Positions 1-5,996 are shown, numbered from the stretch's first letter. The stretch is 7,706 nucleotides of DNA from Chloroflexota bacterium (GCA_030596915.1 JAUVSX010000132.1:1-7706); one strand, 5' to 3'. Notes: generated by a model not told the origin, from the sequence alone. A program made the numbers and translations.

Positions 1-816
1 CATACGCCGGCGCTCGTCCTCATCAGCTACCTCGTCTAGTCCATCGAGTAGGACAAGGCACCGCCCGCCCCTGAGGCAATTCTCGAAGAAGCGCTCGCTG
101 GGATGCATCCCCATATCTCTGTACCATTCGGTCAGGTAGCCCGGCAGAGTACGCGCCGCGCCATCGGCGGCCAGCACATCCTTGAGACGCCGCAATGGGA
201 CGAGAATGGACACTCGCTTCTCTCTGAGCTCGCGCCCCAGCCGCTCCCCGGCGTGGCCGCGCGCGTACGTCAGCGCCAGATACGAAAGCAGCGTGCTCTT
301 GCCGCTCCCTGGCCCACCCAGGATGGCGAGCCGCTCGTGCTTCACCATCGCTTGCCCGATGCCGAGCGGAGGCGCGCCCTCGCGACCGAGCGCCTGCTTC
401 GCCACCTCGGCGTGAATGGAAACATACACATGCTCCAGGTCGACCGCCACCGGCGCCCTCGTCTTCAGCCCGCGTATGTTCAGCCCGCGGTGCTCCTCAA
501 TGAGGTGGGTCAGGTATCGCTTACGGAAACCCCACCCAGACCCGACGCGGCCCATTCCCTTGGCGATGGCATCGCCCAGCTTACTGAAAACTGGCGTGAG
601 CAGGGCACCCAGAGCGACTAGAGCCACGGCTACCAGCAGGCCTAGCCACCATGGAATCTGACTGTCGGTCATCCGTCCCAGTGGCGGAGTCGGGGTGGGA
701 TAGGGTGTATGAGAAGGAGTCGGCGACGGCGGCGCGGGCGTCTGCCCGTAGACGACCGTGACAGAGAGCGCAATCATCAGCCAGACAATGACGCCCACCA
801 GGACTCTCCTGCGCAT
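1..816 (-). CDS. Membrane-anchored NACHT-domain (STAND) NTPase, N-terminal part; runs off the left edge
   Basis: The frame is open from the ATG at 816 to the window edge (272 codons, no stop seen). The start is well supported: AGGAGG lies 5 bases upstream. Residues 1-24 look like a signal peptide or signal anchor (MRRR then a hydrophobic run, ending VYG-Q). A Pro/Thr/Ser-rich linker (25-46) follows, then a membrane segment (about 56-76, WWLGLLVAVALVALGALL). Residues 110-135 resemble the conserved stretch before many bacterial NACHT domains (GLNIRGL...LEHVYV). Walker A is GGPGSGKS (167-174) and Walker B is LVLLDGLDE (254-262), with the DGxDE form typical of NACHT. Such STAND ATPases act as signalling or defence switches, with a sensor domain usually C-terminal; that part is outside the window, so the trigger is unknown. 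The NTPase domain is probably cytoplasmic (inference). The gene lies downstream of a DGR relic on the same strand. Confidence 0.88.
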   Translation of the reverse strand, partial: MRRRVLVGVIVWLMIALSVTVVYGQTPAPPSPTPSHTPYPTPTPPLGRMTDSQIPWWLGLLVAVALVALGALLTPVFSKLGDAIAKGMGRVGSGWGFRKRYLTHLIEEHRGLNIRGLKTRAPVAVDLEHVYVSIHAEVAKQALGREGAPPLGIGQAMVKHERLAILGGPGSGKSTLLSYLALTYARGHAGERLGRELREKRVSILVPLRRLKDVLAADGAARTLPGYLTEWYRDMGMHPSERFFENCLRGGRCLVLLDGLDEVADEDERRRM

Positions 817-845
817 ACGGCCCTCCTGCAAGCTGACTGAAGTGC

Positions 846-893
846 GGCCCTGCCGCGGGCGTCGCCTCGTGGGCTACCACCGGCGGCAGGGCC
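846..893. repeat. 11-bp perfect inverted repeat upstream of the NACHT gene
   Basis: GGCCCTGCCGC (846-856) is exactly complementary to GCGGCAGGGCC (883-893), with a 26-base loop. It sits about 20 bases upstream of the ribosome binding site of the NACHT gene, so it would lie in that gene's leader if transcription starts further up. No T-run follows it on either strand, so it does not look like an intrinsic terminator. It could be an operator, a leader structure or a REP-like palindrome. Confidence 0.6.
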
Positions 894-906
894 ATTCTGT
901 ATTCGC

Positions 907-929
907 CCGGCGCTGCGTACAAGCGCCGG
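907..929. repeat. 8-bp perfect hairpin, second of a row of three
   Basis: CCGGCGCT (907-914) pairs with AGCGCCGG (922-929) around a 7-base loop. It lies 13 bases from the previous inverted repeat and 25 from the next. No T-run is present. Confidence 0.55.
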
Positions 930-954
930 CCAGGGACAGGCCGCGCCGTTTCTC

Positions 955-981
955 GCGCGCCTCTCACTGAGAGAGGCGCGC
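955..981. repeat. 11-bp perfect hairpin with 5-base loop
   Basis: GCGCGCCTCTC (955-965) pairs perfectly with GAGAGGCGCGC (971-981) around ACTGA. It is the strongest of three palindromes between the template-like repeat and the NACHT gene. It could stop minus-strand transcription coming from the RAYT/DGR side, but no U-tract follows. A stem-loop downstream of DGR repeats is also known in some systems, although this one is about 100 bases past the repeat. Confidence 0.6.
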
Positions 982-1081
982 AGCCTCGGCCCGCGTCAAC
1001 GTGGCACGCGTGTCTGCGACCACGAGACCCGTGGCATTGCCGGCAGGGGAGTCCTCTGTACCCCCGGTGAGAGACGTGGGA

Positions 1082-1191
1082 GACGCACCGAAACCCGATA
1101 TTGTTGTTCGAGTTGTCCGGGTTGTTCCTGTTCGGTTCGCGCAGCGGGCGTTCTCTCGATTGTTGTTCCACGAGCCACCGCGCCCGTCACA
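1082..1191 (-). repeat. Template-repeat-like (TR) copy of a DGR, asparagine-codon rich
   Basis: On the minus strand this reads RGGSWNNNRENARCA, then, after a one-base frame step near 1132, NRNNPDNSNNNIGFRCV. That is the ending of an FGE-sulfatase/C-type-lectin-fold variable domain, with about a dozen AAC/AAT codons, the hallmark of a DGR template because adenines are the mutated bases. Over the 40-base core (1133-1172) it matches 2097-2136 except at four positions, all adenine on the minus strand here. It starts two bases after the RAYT stop codon. The frame step fits a non-coding template, but could also be decay or a sequencing error. No open reading frame of useful length contains it. Confidence 0.62.
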
Positions 1192-1192
1192 A

Positions 1193-1784
1193 TCACCATT
1201 TGGCGCGATAGTACGCCTCGGTACTCACACCACCGGCGCTGGGGTTCTCGGCATCGATATCCCAGAGGGCCAGGTTGTTCGCGATGTAGTCGCGAATGCG
1301 CTCCAACGACCGCTGATTCCGGATGATGTGGTCGTAGTACCTTCTTTGCCAGAGCCCCGTATCTCGGCCCGGATCGTGTGCCCGCGCCCAGTCTCTATAC
1401 ACCTTTGACACCAGCGATTTGAATGCACCGATCACATCGCCCAGCCCTGGGTTGGTTCTGATCGTCGTTGGTTCCGGCAGCGTCCACGTTGTAGGGGCAG
1501 CCCTTGTGGCTGCCCGCGACGTAGTGCCCTCGTCACACGCCTGCAACCACACGATCAGGTGCACGTGATTCGGCATAATTGTTAATTCGTCCAAGGCAAT
1601 CGTCGGGAACCACCGCGGCAGGGCCTGCCACATCGGTGATGACTGCCGTGACCACGGGGTCATCTAGTAGACACTCGCGGTCGCGCGCGCAGATTGTGAC
1701 GAAGTACGCACCAGCTTGTGTGTGGTCGTATCCCTTCAGGCGAATCGAATGGCGTCGCCGGTGCTGGGGGTCACGATGCGTCAA
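1193..1784 (-). pseudogene. REP-associated tyrosine transposase (RAYT, Y1/HUH), frameshifted
   Basis: Two overlapping minus-strand frames together make one RAYT of normal size (~196 residues). The first frame (TTG start at 1784, GGAGG seven bases upstream) gives the usual N-terminus, RRHSIRLKGYDHTQAGAYFV then TICARDRECLL. The second frame gives WQALPRWF, the HUH motif in MPNHVHLIV, FKS, and the catalytic-tyrosine region LWQRRYYDHIIRN followed by RIRDYIANNLALWD, to a TGA at 1193-1195. The switch falls near 1631 and needs one base removed or two added. RAYTs are single-copy transposases that act on REP palindromes through a 5'-phosphotyrosine intermediate. A REP lies in the linker after the HUH motif and another just upstream, which fits the family. 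The gene sits where the body of a reverse transcriptase should be. The frameshift may be real or a sequencing error. Confidence 0.85.
1491..1515 (+). repeat. REP palindrome inside the RAYT coding sequence
   Basis: A GTAGGG head is followed by a perfect 8-bp stem: GGGCAGCC (1495-1502), loop CTTGT, GGCTGCCC (1508-1515). It encodes the low-complexity AATRAAPTTW linker of the RAYT and keeps its frame. A close relative lies at 1871-1895 in the opposite orientation. Confidence 0.7.
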
Positions 1785-1870
1785 CAGCGTGCCTCCGGGC
1801 CCAAGACGCAGGGTGTCCAGCGCCCCCTATCCCGGCCGGTTCCCCCAGGTCCTTCGCCACACACACAGTT

Positions 1871-1895
1871 GGGCAGGGGCAAGCCCTACCCCTAC
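1871..1895 (-). repeat. REP palindrome upstream of the RAYT gene
   Basis: On the minus strand this begins GTAGGGG and ends CTGCCC, the same length and layout as the copy at 1491-1515. The stem is 8 bp with one mismatch (1871-1878 with 1884-1891) around a 5-base loop. It begins about 13 bases after the last recognisable reverse-transcriptase codon, so it marks or lies close to the break in that gene. Confidence 0.65.
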
Positions 1896-1908
1896 AATAT
1901 GATCCACG

Positions 1909-2004
1909 TTCGCGGCCGCGCTTGCCCTTGCGCGCCTTCCGCCAAGCCAGGTGGAGATTCTCCCACGAGCATACCCGCCCGTACAGGTGGTTGTACGTCT
2001 TCAT
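1909..2004 (-). pseudogene. N-terminal fragment of a DGR-type reverse transcriptase
   Basis: From the ATG at 2004 the minus strand reads MKTYNHLYGRVCSWENL, then HLAWRKARKGKRGRE. This closely resembles the start of the RNA-directed DNA polymerases of DGRs and their relatives (typical form: MKTYxNLYxxICSFENLxxAxRKARxGKR). Similarity stops at about residue 32, just before the REP palindrome. The frame then runs through the REP and unrelated sequence to a stop near 1771. All palm-domain motifs are missing, including YxDD, so the fragment cannot be active. An AGGG lies four bases upstream of the start. It follows the repeat copy at 2060-2170, as RT follows the template repeat in common DGR cassettes. 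The family call comes from memory of conserved N-termini, not a search. Confidence 0.68.
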
Positions 2005-2059
2005 GTCGCCCTACTCCCGGCCGAAGTCCGCCTGGACCCGGGTGATACGCCCTTGAACG

Positions 2060-2170
2060 TTCCGGAGCGGGCCGATCGCCTGGGGAATCCCCGGCGCGGT
2101 ACGCGCAGCGGGCGTTCTCTCGATCGAAGTTCCACGAGCCCCCGCGTTCAGGGCGCAAGCGCCCGTCACA
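2060..2170 (-). repeat. Variable-type copy of the DGR repeat, between Avd and RT remnants
   Basis: This is a direct repeat of 1082-1191. The minus strand reads PERGGSWNFDRENARCAYRA, then GDSPGDR, an ending typical of FGE-sulfatase/C-type-lectin variable domains. The first 40 bases (2097-2136) match the other copy except AAC-AAC-AAT becoming AAC-TTC-GAT and one later AAC becoming TAC. Beyond that, similarity continues with many more adenine changes, then fades. A 15-base insertion relative to the other copy creates the hairpin GGGCGC-TT-GCGCCC (2151-2164 on the plus strand). A one-base loss at about 2061-2068 would restore a GVSPGS-type C-terminus. No variable-protein body lies upstream; the preceding sequence is the Avd end. 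Confidence 0.6.
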
Positions 2171-2265
2171 CCATACTGCTTGCCTTCCTGCGCCAGCCCC
2201 CGAGCAGACGCCCGATCTCCGTGTCACACATGGTGCGAGATAGGAGCCCGGCGATACGCCTCAGG
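2166..2265 (-). pseudogene. C-terminal remnant of an Avd-like DGR accessory protein (four-helix bundle)
   Basis: The minus strand ends with EIGRLLGGWRRKASSMV and a TGA at 2166-2168. A (D/E)(V/I)GR(I/L)LGxW tail is characteristic of the Avd accessory protein of DGRs (the BPP-1 phage Avd ends with a similar EVGRILGSW). Upstream, PEAYRRAPISHHV lies in another frame and joins it if one base is dropped near 2226, giving a plausible last helix pair. Nothing recognisable precedes this, so at most 30-35 residues survive of a ~120-residue protein. Avd pentamers bind the reverse transcriptase and its template RNA. The assignment rests on a short motif plus its position immediately before the repeat and RT start. 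Confidence 0.5.
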
Positions 2266-2343
2266 CCCCCTGGCAGAGCACCGCCGAGGCCCAGCCAACC
2301 CGGACCTACATCTTCCGCGTCCAGGCTTCAACTCGGCTCTCAA

Positions 2344-2390
2344 AGGACTGGCAGTCCTCTAACGGGACCCTGTCCCGCGACCGCCAGTCC
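2344..2390. repeat. Composite palindrome with two alternative folds
   Basis: AGGACT-GGC-AGTCCT (2344-2358) and CGGGAC-CCT-GTCCCG (2363-2377) are two perfect 6-bp hairpins. Alternatively GGACTGGC (2345-2352) pairs with GCCAGTCC (2383-2390) and encloses the second hairpin. This resembles a REP/BIME-type element. It lies about 150 bases before pncA, upstream of the likely promoter, so an attenuator role is less likely. Confidence 0.55.
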
Positions 2391-2395
2391 GATCT

Positions 2396-2491
2396 TTCGC
2401 TGATTCGCCCTTTCACCCCTTCGCCCTCTCGCTGATTCGCTGATTCGCTCATTCGCCCTCTGCTGATTCGCCCTCTCGCTGATTCGCTTTT
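2396..2491 (+). repeat. Degenerate short tandem repeats built on CTGATTCGC
   Basis: The tract contains five CTGATTCGC or TGATTCGC units and variants (CTCATTCGC), mixed with CGCCCTCTC-type spacers, ending in a TTTT run. It is pyrimidine-rich on the plus strand and has no coding potential. It separates the DGR relic from the NAD-salvage operon. Confidence 0.6.
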
Positions 2492-2506
2492 CTTGCCCCC
2501 GCGACC

Positions 2507-2512
2507 TATACT
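2507..2512 (+). promoter_or_regulatory. Possible -10 box of the pncA-pncB operon
   Basis: TATACT matches five of six positions of the TATAAT consensus and lies 30 bases before the pncA start, which would give a short leader of roughly 25 bases. No convincing -35 hexamer is visible at 16-18 bases upstream; only a T-rich stretch is present. Confidence 0.35.
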
Positions 2513-2542
2513 GCCTGCGCGACTTGTCCCGGAGGTATCCCT

Positions 2543-3196
2543 ATGAGCGTGCGCTTCATCCCCGAGGGCACCGTCAAGGTGCCCGAGATCAGCTTCACCG
2601 ACACAATCAGGTTTCCGGCAGCCCAGACGGCCCTGCTAGTACAGGACATGCAGAACGACTTCGTCGAACCCGCCGGCGCCCTCACAATCCCGGCCGCGGC
2701 CCAGACAGTCGCACCCATCCAGCGATTGCTCGCGCGGGCGCGTGCTCTCGACGTGCGCGTCGTCTACGTGCAGGACACACACCTCAAAGACGACGTCGAG
2801 TTCGACATCTGGGGCGAGCACACCCAGCCCGGCACCTGGGGATGGGAGATCATTAGGGACCTCGAGCCCCGACGCGGGGAACTGAATATCCAGAAGAACC
2901 GCTACGATTCCTTCTACGGGACCTGGCTCGATCACTACCTGAGCCACGTGTGGCGCGTCCGCACCCTCGTCCTCGTAGGTACGGTAGCTAACATCTGCGT
3001 GCTGCACACGGCCGCCTCGGCGGGGCTTCGTCACTTCCGGGTCGTCGTCCCAGCCGACGCGATCTCGGCGCTCACCGACTTCGACCAGGCGATGGCGCTG
3101 CGGCAGATCTCGTGGCTGTACGGCGGGACCGTGCTGCGGAGCGCGGACGACATTGAGTTTGCCGAAGAGCCTGGCACGCGGAGTGAGGGCGAATAG
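2543..3196 (+). CDS. pncA: Nicotinamidase (isochorismatase-superfamily cysteine hydrolase)
   Basis: This 217-residue protein should hydrolyse nicotinamide to nicotinate and ammonia in the cytoplasm, the first step of NAD salvage. The catalytic triad is visible: Asp35 (VQDMQNDF), Lys118 (IQKNRYDSF) and Cys152 (GTVANICVLHTA), with the Val-Ala before the cysteine that forms the family's cis-peptide. Metal ligands expected for nicotinamidases are also present: Asp78 and His80 (QDTH) and His93 (WGEHTQPGTWG). The start is clear, with GGAGG seven bases upstream of the ATG. The next gene, 16 bases downstream, is nicotinate phosphoribosyltransferase, which uses its product; this is the main reason to prefer nicotinamidase over another isochorismatase-like hydrolase. 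At 217 residues it is close to the usual size. Confidence 0.87.
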   Translation: MSVRFIPEGTVKVPEISFTDTIRFPAAQTALLVQDMQNDFVEPAGALTIPAAAQTVAPIQRLLARARALDVRVVYVQDTHLKDDVEFDIWGEHTQPGTWGWEIIRDLEPRRGELNIQKNRYDSFYGTWLDHYLSHVWRVRTLVLVGTVANICVLHTAASAGLRHFRVVVPADAISALTDFDQAMALRQISWLYGGTVLRSADDIEFAEEPGTRSEGE

Positions 3197-3212
3197 GGAG
3201 AACGCGCGTCGA

Positions 3213-4757
3213 ATGAGGTCCCACGAGCGCGACGTTAGCGAAGGCATGCTCTTCACCGATCAGTACCAGCTGACGATGGCTCAGCTCTACTACCGCATGG
3301 GCCTACACGAGCGGCGCGCGCAGTTCGACTACTTCTTCCGCAGCTATCCGGACTACGGCGCGCACCAGGCCGGCTACTGCATCAACGCCGGCATGGAGTG
3401 GCTGCTCGACTGGATGGAGCACGCCCGCTTCGGAGAGCGAGATATTGAGCACCTGCGCGGGCAGACGGGACGGACCAGGGAGCGGGTGTTCGCCGATGAC
3501 TTTCTTGACTGGCTCTCGCGCCACGGCACGTTCGACGGCATCAGTATGCGCGCGATCCCCGAGGGACGCGTCGTCCACCCCAACGTCCCGCTCACCGTGG
3601 TCCAGGGCCCGCTGCCGATGGCCCAGATCCTGGAGACCTCGCTGCTCAACCACCTCAACTTCCAGACGCTCATCGCGACGAAGGCCGCGCGCATCCGTGA
3701 GAGCGGGCGGGGACGGCTACTGCTGGAATTCGGGCTGCGGCGCGCGCAGGACCGCGCTGCCAGCGCCGGGGCCAGGGCAGCGCTCATCGGCGGGGCCGAC
3801 TTCTCCTCCTACGTGGGCATATCCCACGTGCTTGGCTATCCGCCCAAGGGCACGCACGCGCACAGTATGGTCCAGGTCTTCATGGCGCTCGGGGAGGGTG
3901 AGCTGGGCGCCTTCCGCGCGGATGCCGACGTCTACCCTGACGACTGCCTGCTCCTTGTCGACACGATCGACACGCTCAAGAGCGGCGTTCCCAATGCCAT
4001 TCGAGTGTTCGAGAAGCTGCGCCGCAGGGGTCACGAGCCGGTCGGAATCCGACTCGACTCAGGCGATCTGGCCTACTTGAGCGTACGGGCCGCCAGGATG
4101 CTCGACGACGCTGGCTTTCCCGACACAGCCATCGTCCTATCGAACCAGCTCGACGAGCTAGTCATCATGCAGATCCTCGCCCAGATTGAGGATGAGGCCC
4201 CGCGGTACGGCGTCGACGCAGATCATTTGATCGGCCGGCTCGCGTATGGGGTTGGCACGCGGCTGATCCCCTCGCACGGAGACTCCGCCCTCGACGGTGT
4301 CTACAAGCTCGTGGCCGTCGAGGACAGCGGCGAGTGGGTCCCGGCTATCAAGCTCTCGGAGACGCCGGCGAAGACGCTGAACCCGGGCGACAAACACGTC
4401 TGGCGCGTGTACGACGCGAGGGGACGCGCCACGGCTGACTTGATGAGCCGCCGGGACGAAGATCCGCGCACGATGGACTCGATTCTGCTACGCCATCCAT
4501 TGGAACAGGCGACGTACCGGAGGCTCAGCCACGCGGATATCTCGGAAATCGAGTCAATGCTGGTCGATATGCTAGTGGATGGGGAGTTGCGCTACGCCCT
4601 CCCATCGATAGAGGAAATGCGCGAGCTCAGGCAGGCCGATCTGGACCGGCTGGATGCCGGCGTGCGGCGCATCGTCAACCCGCACATCTACCACGTCTCG
4701 CTCACCGAGGGGCTGTGGGATCTGAAGCAGGAGCTGATCGCGGCGGCGCGCGGCTAG
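3213..4757 (+). CDS. pncB: Nicotinate phosphoribosyltransferase
   Basis: The enzyme joins nicotinate and PRPP, with ATP hydrolysis, to give nicotinate mononucleotide, the committed step of NAD salvage (Preiss-Handler). From the ATG at 3213 it has 514 residues. Family motifs appear in order: TDQYQLTMA (15-23), EFGLRRAQ (172-179), GGADFSS (193-199), GTHAHSMVQ (213-221, with His217 at the position of the phosphorylated histidine), LLLVDTIDTL (246-255) and GIRLDSGDL (278-286). An upstream in-frame TTG at 3153 would overlap pncA by 44 bases and is less likely. A GGGAG lies 12 bases before the chosen ATG, longer than ideal; an ATG at 3246 (MLFTDQYQ) is a possible alternative. It follows pncA by 16 bases, so the two form an operon and are probably translated from one mRNA. 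Confidence 0.93.
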   Translation: MRSHERDVSEGMLFTDQYQLTMAQLYYRMGLHERRAQFDYFFRSYPDYGAHQAGYCINAGMEWLLDWMEHARFGERDIEHLRGQTGRTRERVFADDFLDWLSRHGTFDGISMRAIPEGRVVHPNVPLTVVQGPLPMAQILETSLLNHLNFQTLIATKAARIRESGRGRLLLEFGLRRAQDRAASAGARAALIGGADFSSYVGISHVLGYPPKGTHAHSMVQVFMALGEGELGAFRADADVYPDDCLLLVDTIDTLKSGVPNAIRVFEKLRRRGHEPVGIRLDSGDLAYLSVRAARMLDDAGFPDTAIVLSNQLDELVIMQILAQIEDEAPRYGVDADHLIGRLAYGVGTRLIPSHGDSALDGVYKLVAVEDSGEWVPAIKLSETPAKTLNPGDKHVWRVYDARGRATADLMSRRDEDPRTMDSILLRHPLEQATYRRLSHADISEIESMLVDMLVDGELRYALPSIEEMRELRQADLDRLDAGVRRIVNPHIYHVSLTEGLWDLKQELIAAARG

Positions 4758-4913
4758 GGTCGCGACACCAAGGGCGCGGGTACGGGAGGTTGCGGCCATC
4801 GTGCACATTTATGGCATTTGGCGGCGAGAGCTGCCGACCGGGCGTGGATCAACGCCAGGCTGGGGCCCGACGGTCCCAGAGATGGCAGTCCCGGGGGAAC
4901 TGAGGACGCTTCC

Positions 4914-5903
4914 ATGAGATCGCTCGATGTAGAGGCCTACTTCGTCAAGGTCGTCTTTCCCTTCGTCGAGGAGCGATTCCCCAACACCGCGCCGCAGATG
5001 ATGGTGATGGTCGAGGGATCCGCTGGGCTCGGACTGCACGACGAGTGGTCCGACCTGGACGCCACGATCTACCTGGACGATCCGTTGTGGAAGGCGCGCG
5101 GCGGCCAGCTCCAGCTTGCCTTGATGCACGAACTGGCGGTCTTCAGCGACCAGTCCGAGCCCCACTGCTCGTTTGCGCGCCAGCCGCACCGCTGGGCCGT
5201 GACCGGCCGCCCTGAGGTATGCGTTCATCCCATATCCTGGCTGCTGGACCGCAACGCGAATCTGTTCCTCTCGCAAGGCCAAGATCTACCCTGGGAGGAA
5301 GTATCGGTCGAGCGGCTCTATGCCCTGCAGCACGACCTCATTCTACGGGATCCCCGCGGTACGCTCCGCAGCCTTCGAGAGGCGACCGCCGTCGACCGCT
5401 ACCCCGAGTGGCTGTGGAGAAAGCACCTGATTCTCAGGCTGGCCGATCTGAAGGGCGAGCCTTGGGACTTCGAGAAGGCGGCCAAGCGATCCAGACCCGT
5501 CGAGTCGACGACGATCCTCGGGCCGCTCCTGCAGGCGCTGCTCAAAGTCTGCTTCCTGGTCGAGCGTCGCTACTATCCGTGGCGCAAACACCTGTGGCAG
5601 GCGTTCGGCGGACTCCCGATCGCGAGGGAGACTGGACCGTTGTTCGCGGAGGCGGCGACGGCCGATTCGTGGAACGCGCGCGCTGAGGCGGTGAACGAAG
5701 CCGCTGTGCGCCTCGCAGATGCAGTCATCCAGCGCGGGGTCCTGACCTCGGAGATGCTCGAGCACCTGCTCCCGGCGAAGAACCACAGGGCCTGGTCAAA
5801 CCCCGACTGGTTGGCAGATTACCACAGGCTCGGCTCTCTCGCTCGCGATGCTGGTTACGACGAGCAGGATGGGTGGGTATGGAGACTGTGGGACTGGGCG
5901 TAG
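4914..5903 (+). CDS. Nucleotidyltransferase-fold protein (DUF4037-like)
   Basis: This is a 329-residue protein with a minimal nucleotidyltransferase domain at its N-terminus. EGSAGLGLHDEWSDLDATIY (34-53) contains the GSxGxG helix-turn and the Asp47-x-Asp49 metal pair. A third acidic ligand is not certain; Glu101 (RPEVCVHPIS) is a candidate. The C-terminal half is mostly helical, with YYPWRKHLWQAFGGLP resembling the DUF4037-type region found after this domain. Such proteins transfer a nucleotide to a small molecule, RNA or protein; the substrate cannot be told here. The ATG at 4914 is preferred over an upstream in-frame start at 4818, because a GAGGA lies seven bases before it and the extra 32 residues are low complexity. 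It follows pncB by 156 bases on the same strand, so shared transcription is possible but not shown. Confidence 0.8.
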   Translation: MRSLDVEAYFVKVVFPFVEERFPNTAPQMMVMVEGSAGLGLHDEWSDLDATIYLDDPLWKARGGQLQLALMHELAVFSDQSEPHCSFARQPHRWAVTGRPEVCVHPISWLLDRNANLFLSQGQDLPWEEVSVERLYALQHDLILRDPRGTLRSLREATAVDRYPEWLWRKHLILRLADLKGEPWDFEKAAKRSRPVESTTILGPLLQALLKVCFLVERRYYPWRKHLWQAFGGLPIARETGPLFAEAATADSWNARAEAVNEAAVRLADAVIQRGVLTSEMLEHLLPAKNHRAWSNPDWLADYHRLGSLARDAGYDEQDGWVWRLWDWA

Positions 5904-5996
5904 TGGAGTGTGGCGGCAGGATGCAGCAGGGCTGCAACGACGCCAGGCCTTACCGTCGTGAGTTGGGCTGGTAATGTATCTCGAGGGAGGTGGGGA

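Larger units (their letters stand above)
1082..2265 (-). mobile_element. Decayed diversity-generating retroelement invaded by a RAYT/REP unit
   Basis: Read on the minus strand, the order is: the C-terminal end of an Avd-like protein, a variable-type repeat copy, the start codon and N-terminus of a DGR-type reverse transcriptase, a REP palindrome, a RAYT gene, and an adenine-rich template-type repeat copy. Avd, repeat and RT in that order match the usual DGR cassette (accessory protein, template repeat, RT). No RT catalytic motif (YxDD region) survives, so the element cannot diversify anything by itself. The parts are described separately. The overall call is an inference from several weak-to-moderate signals that agree in order and strand. 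Confidence 0.62.

Noticed and set aside
103..661. Plus-strand open frames opposite the NACHT gene
   Set aside because: They are antisense shadows of a well-supported gene with Walker motifs on the other strand.
581..1171. A 196-codon minus-strand open frame over the 5' end of the NACHT gene and the upstream region
   Set aside because: It overlaps the NACHT gene out of frame, has low-complexity Arg/Gly/His composition and no ribosome binding site. Only its first ~25 codons make sense, as part of the template-like repeat.
2102..2170. Reading the two direct repeats (1138-1191 and 2102-2170) as simple insertion-sequence target repeats or a CRISPR array
   Set aside because: Only two copies about 960 bases apart, too long for target duplications, and they encode a recognisable variable-domain ending with adenine-biased differences.
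1951..2403. A 150-codon plus-strand open frame
   Set aside because: Pro/Arg/Ser-rich translation typical of antisense GC-rich DNA; it runs opposite the RT and Avd remnants and through palindromes.
3445..4080. A 211-codon frame inside pncB
   Set aside because: Ser/Arg-rich shifted-frame translation of an intact, motif-rich pncB.
4758..4913. A T-box or riboswitch-like leader before the nucleotidyltransferase gene
   Set aside because: Some short GC-rich pairings exist (CTGGG with CCCAG), but no T-box sequence or other known riboswitch core could be identified.
5922..5936. Hairpin TGCAGC-AGG-GCTGCA after the nucleotidyltransferase gene as a terminator
   Set aside because: The stem is only 6 bp and no T-run follows, so termination is not supported.
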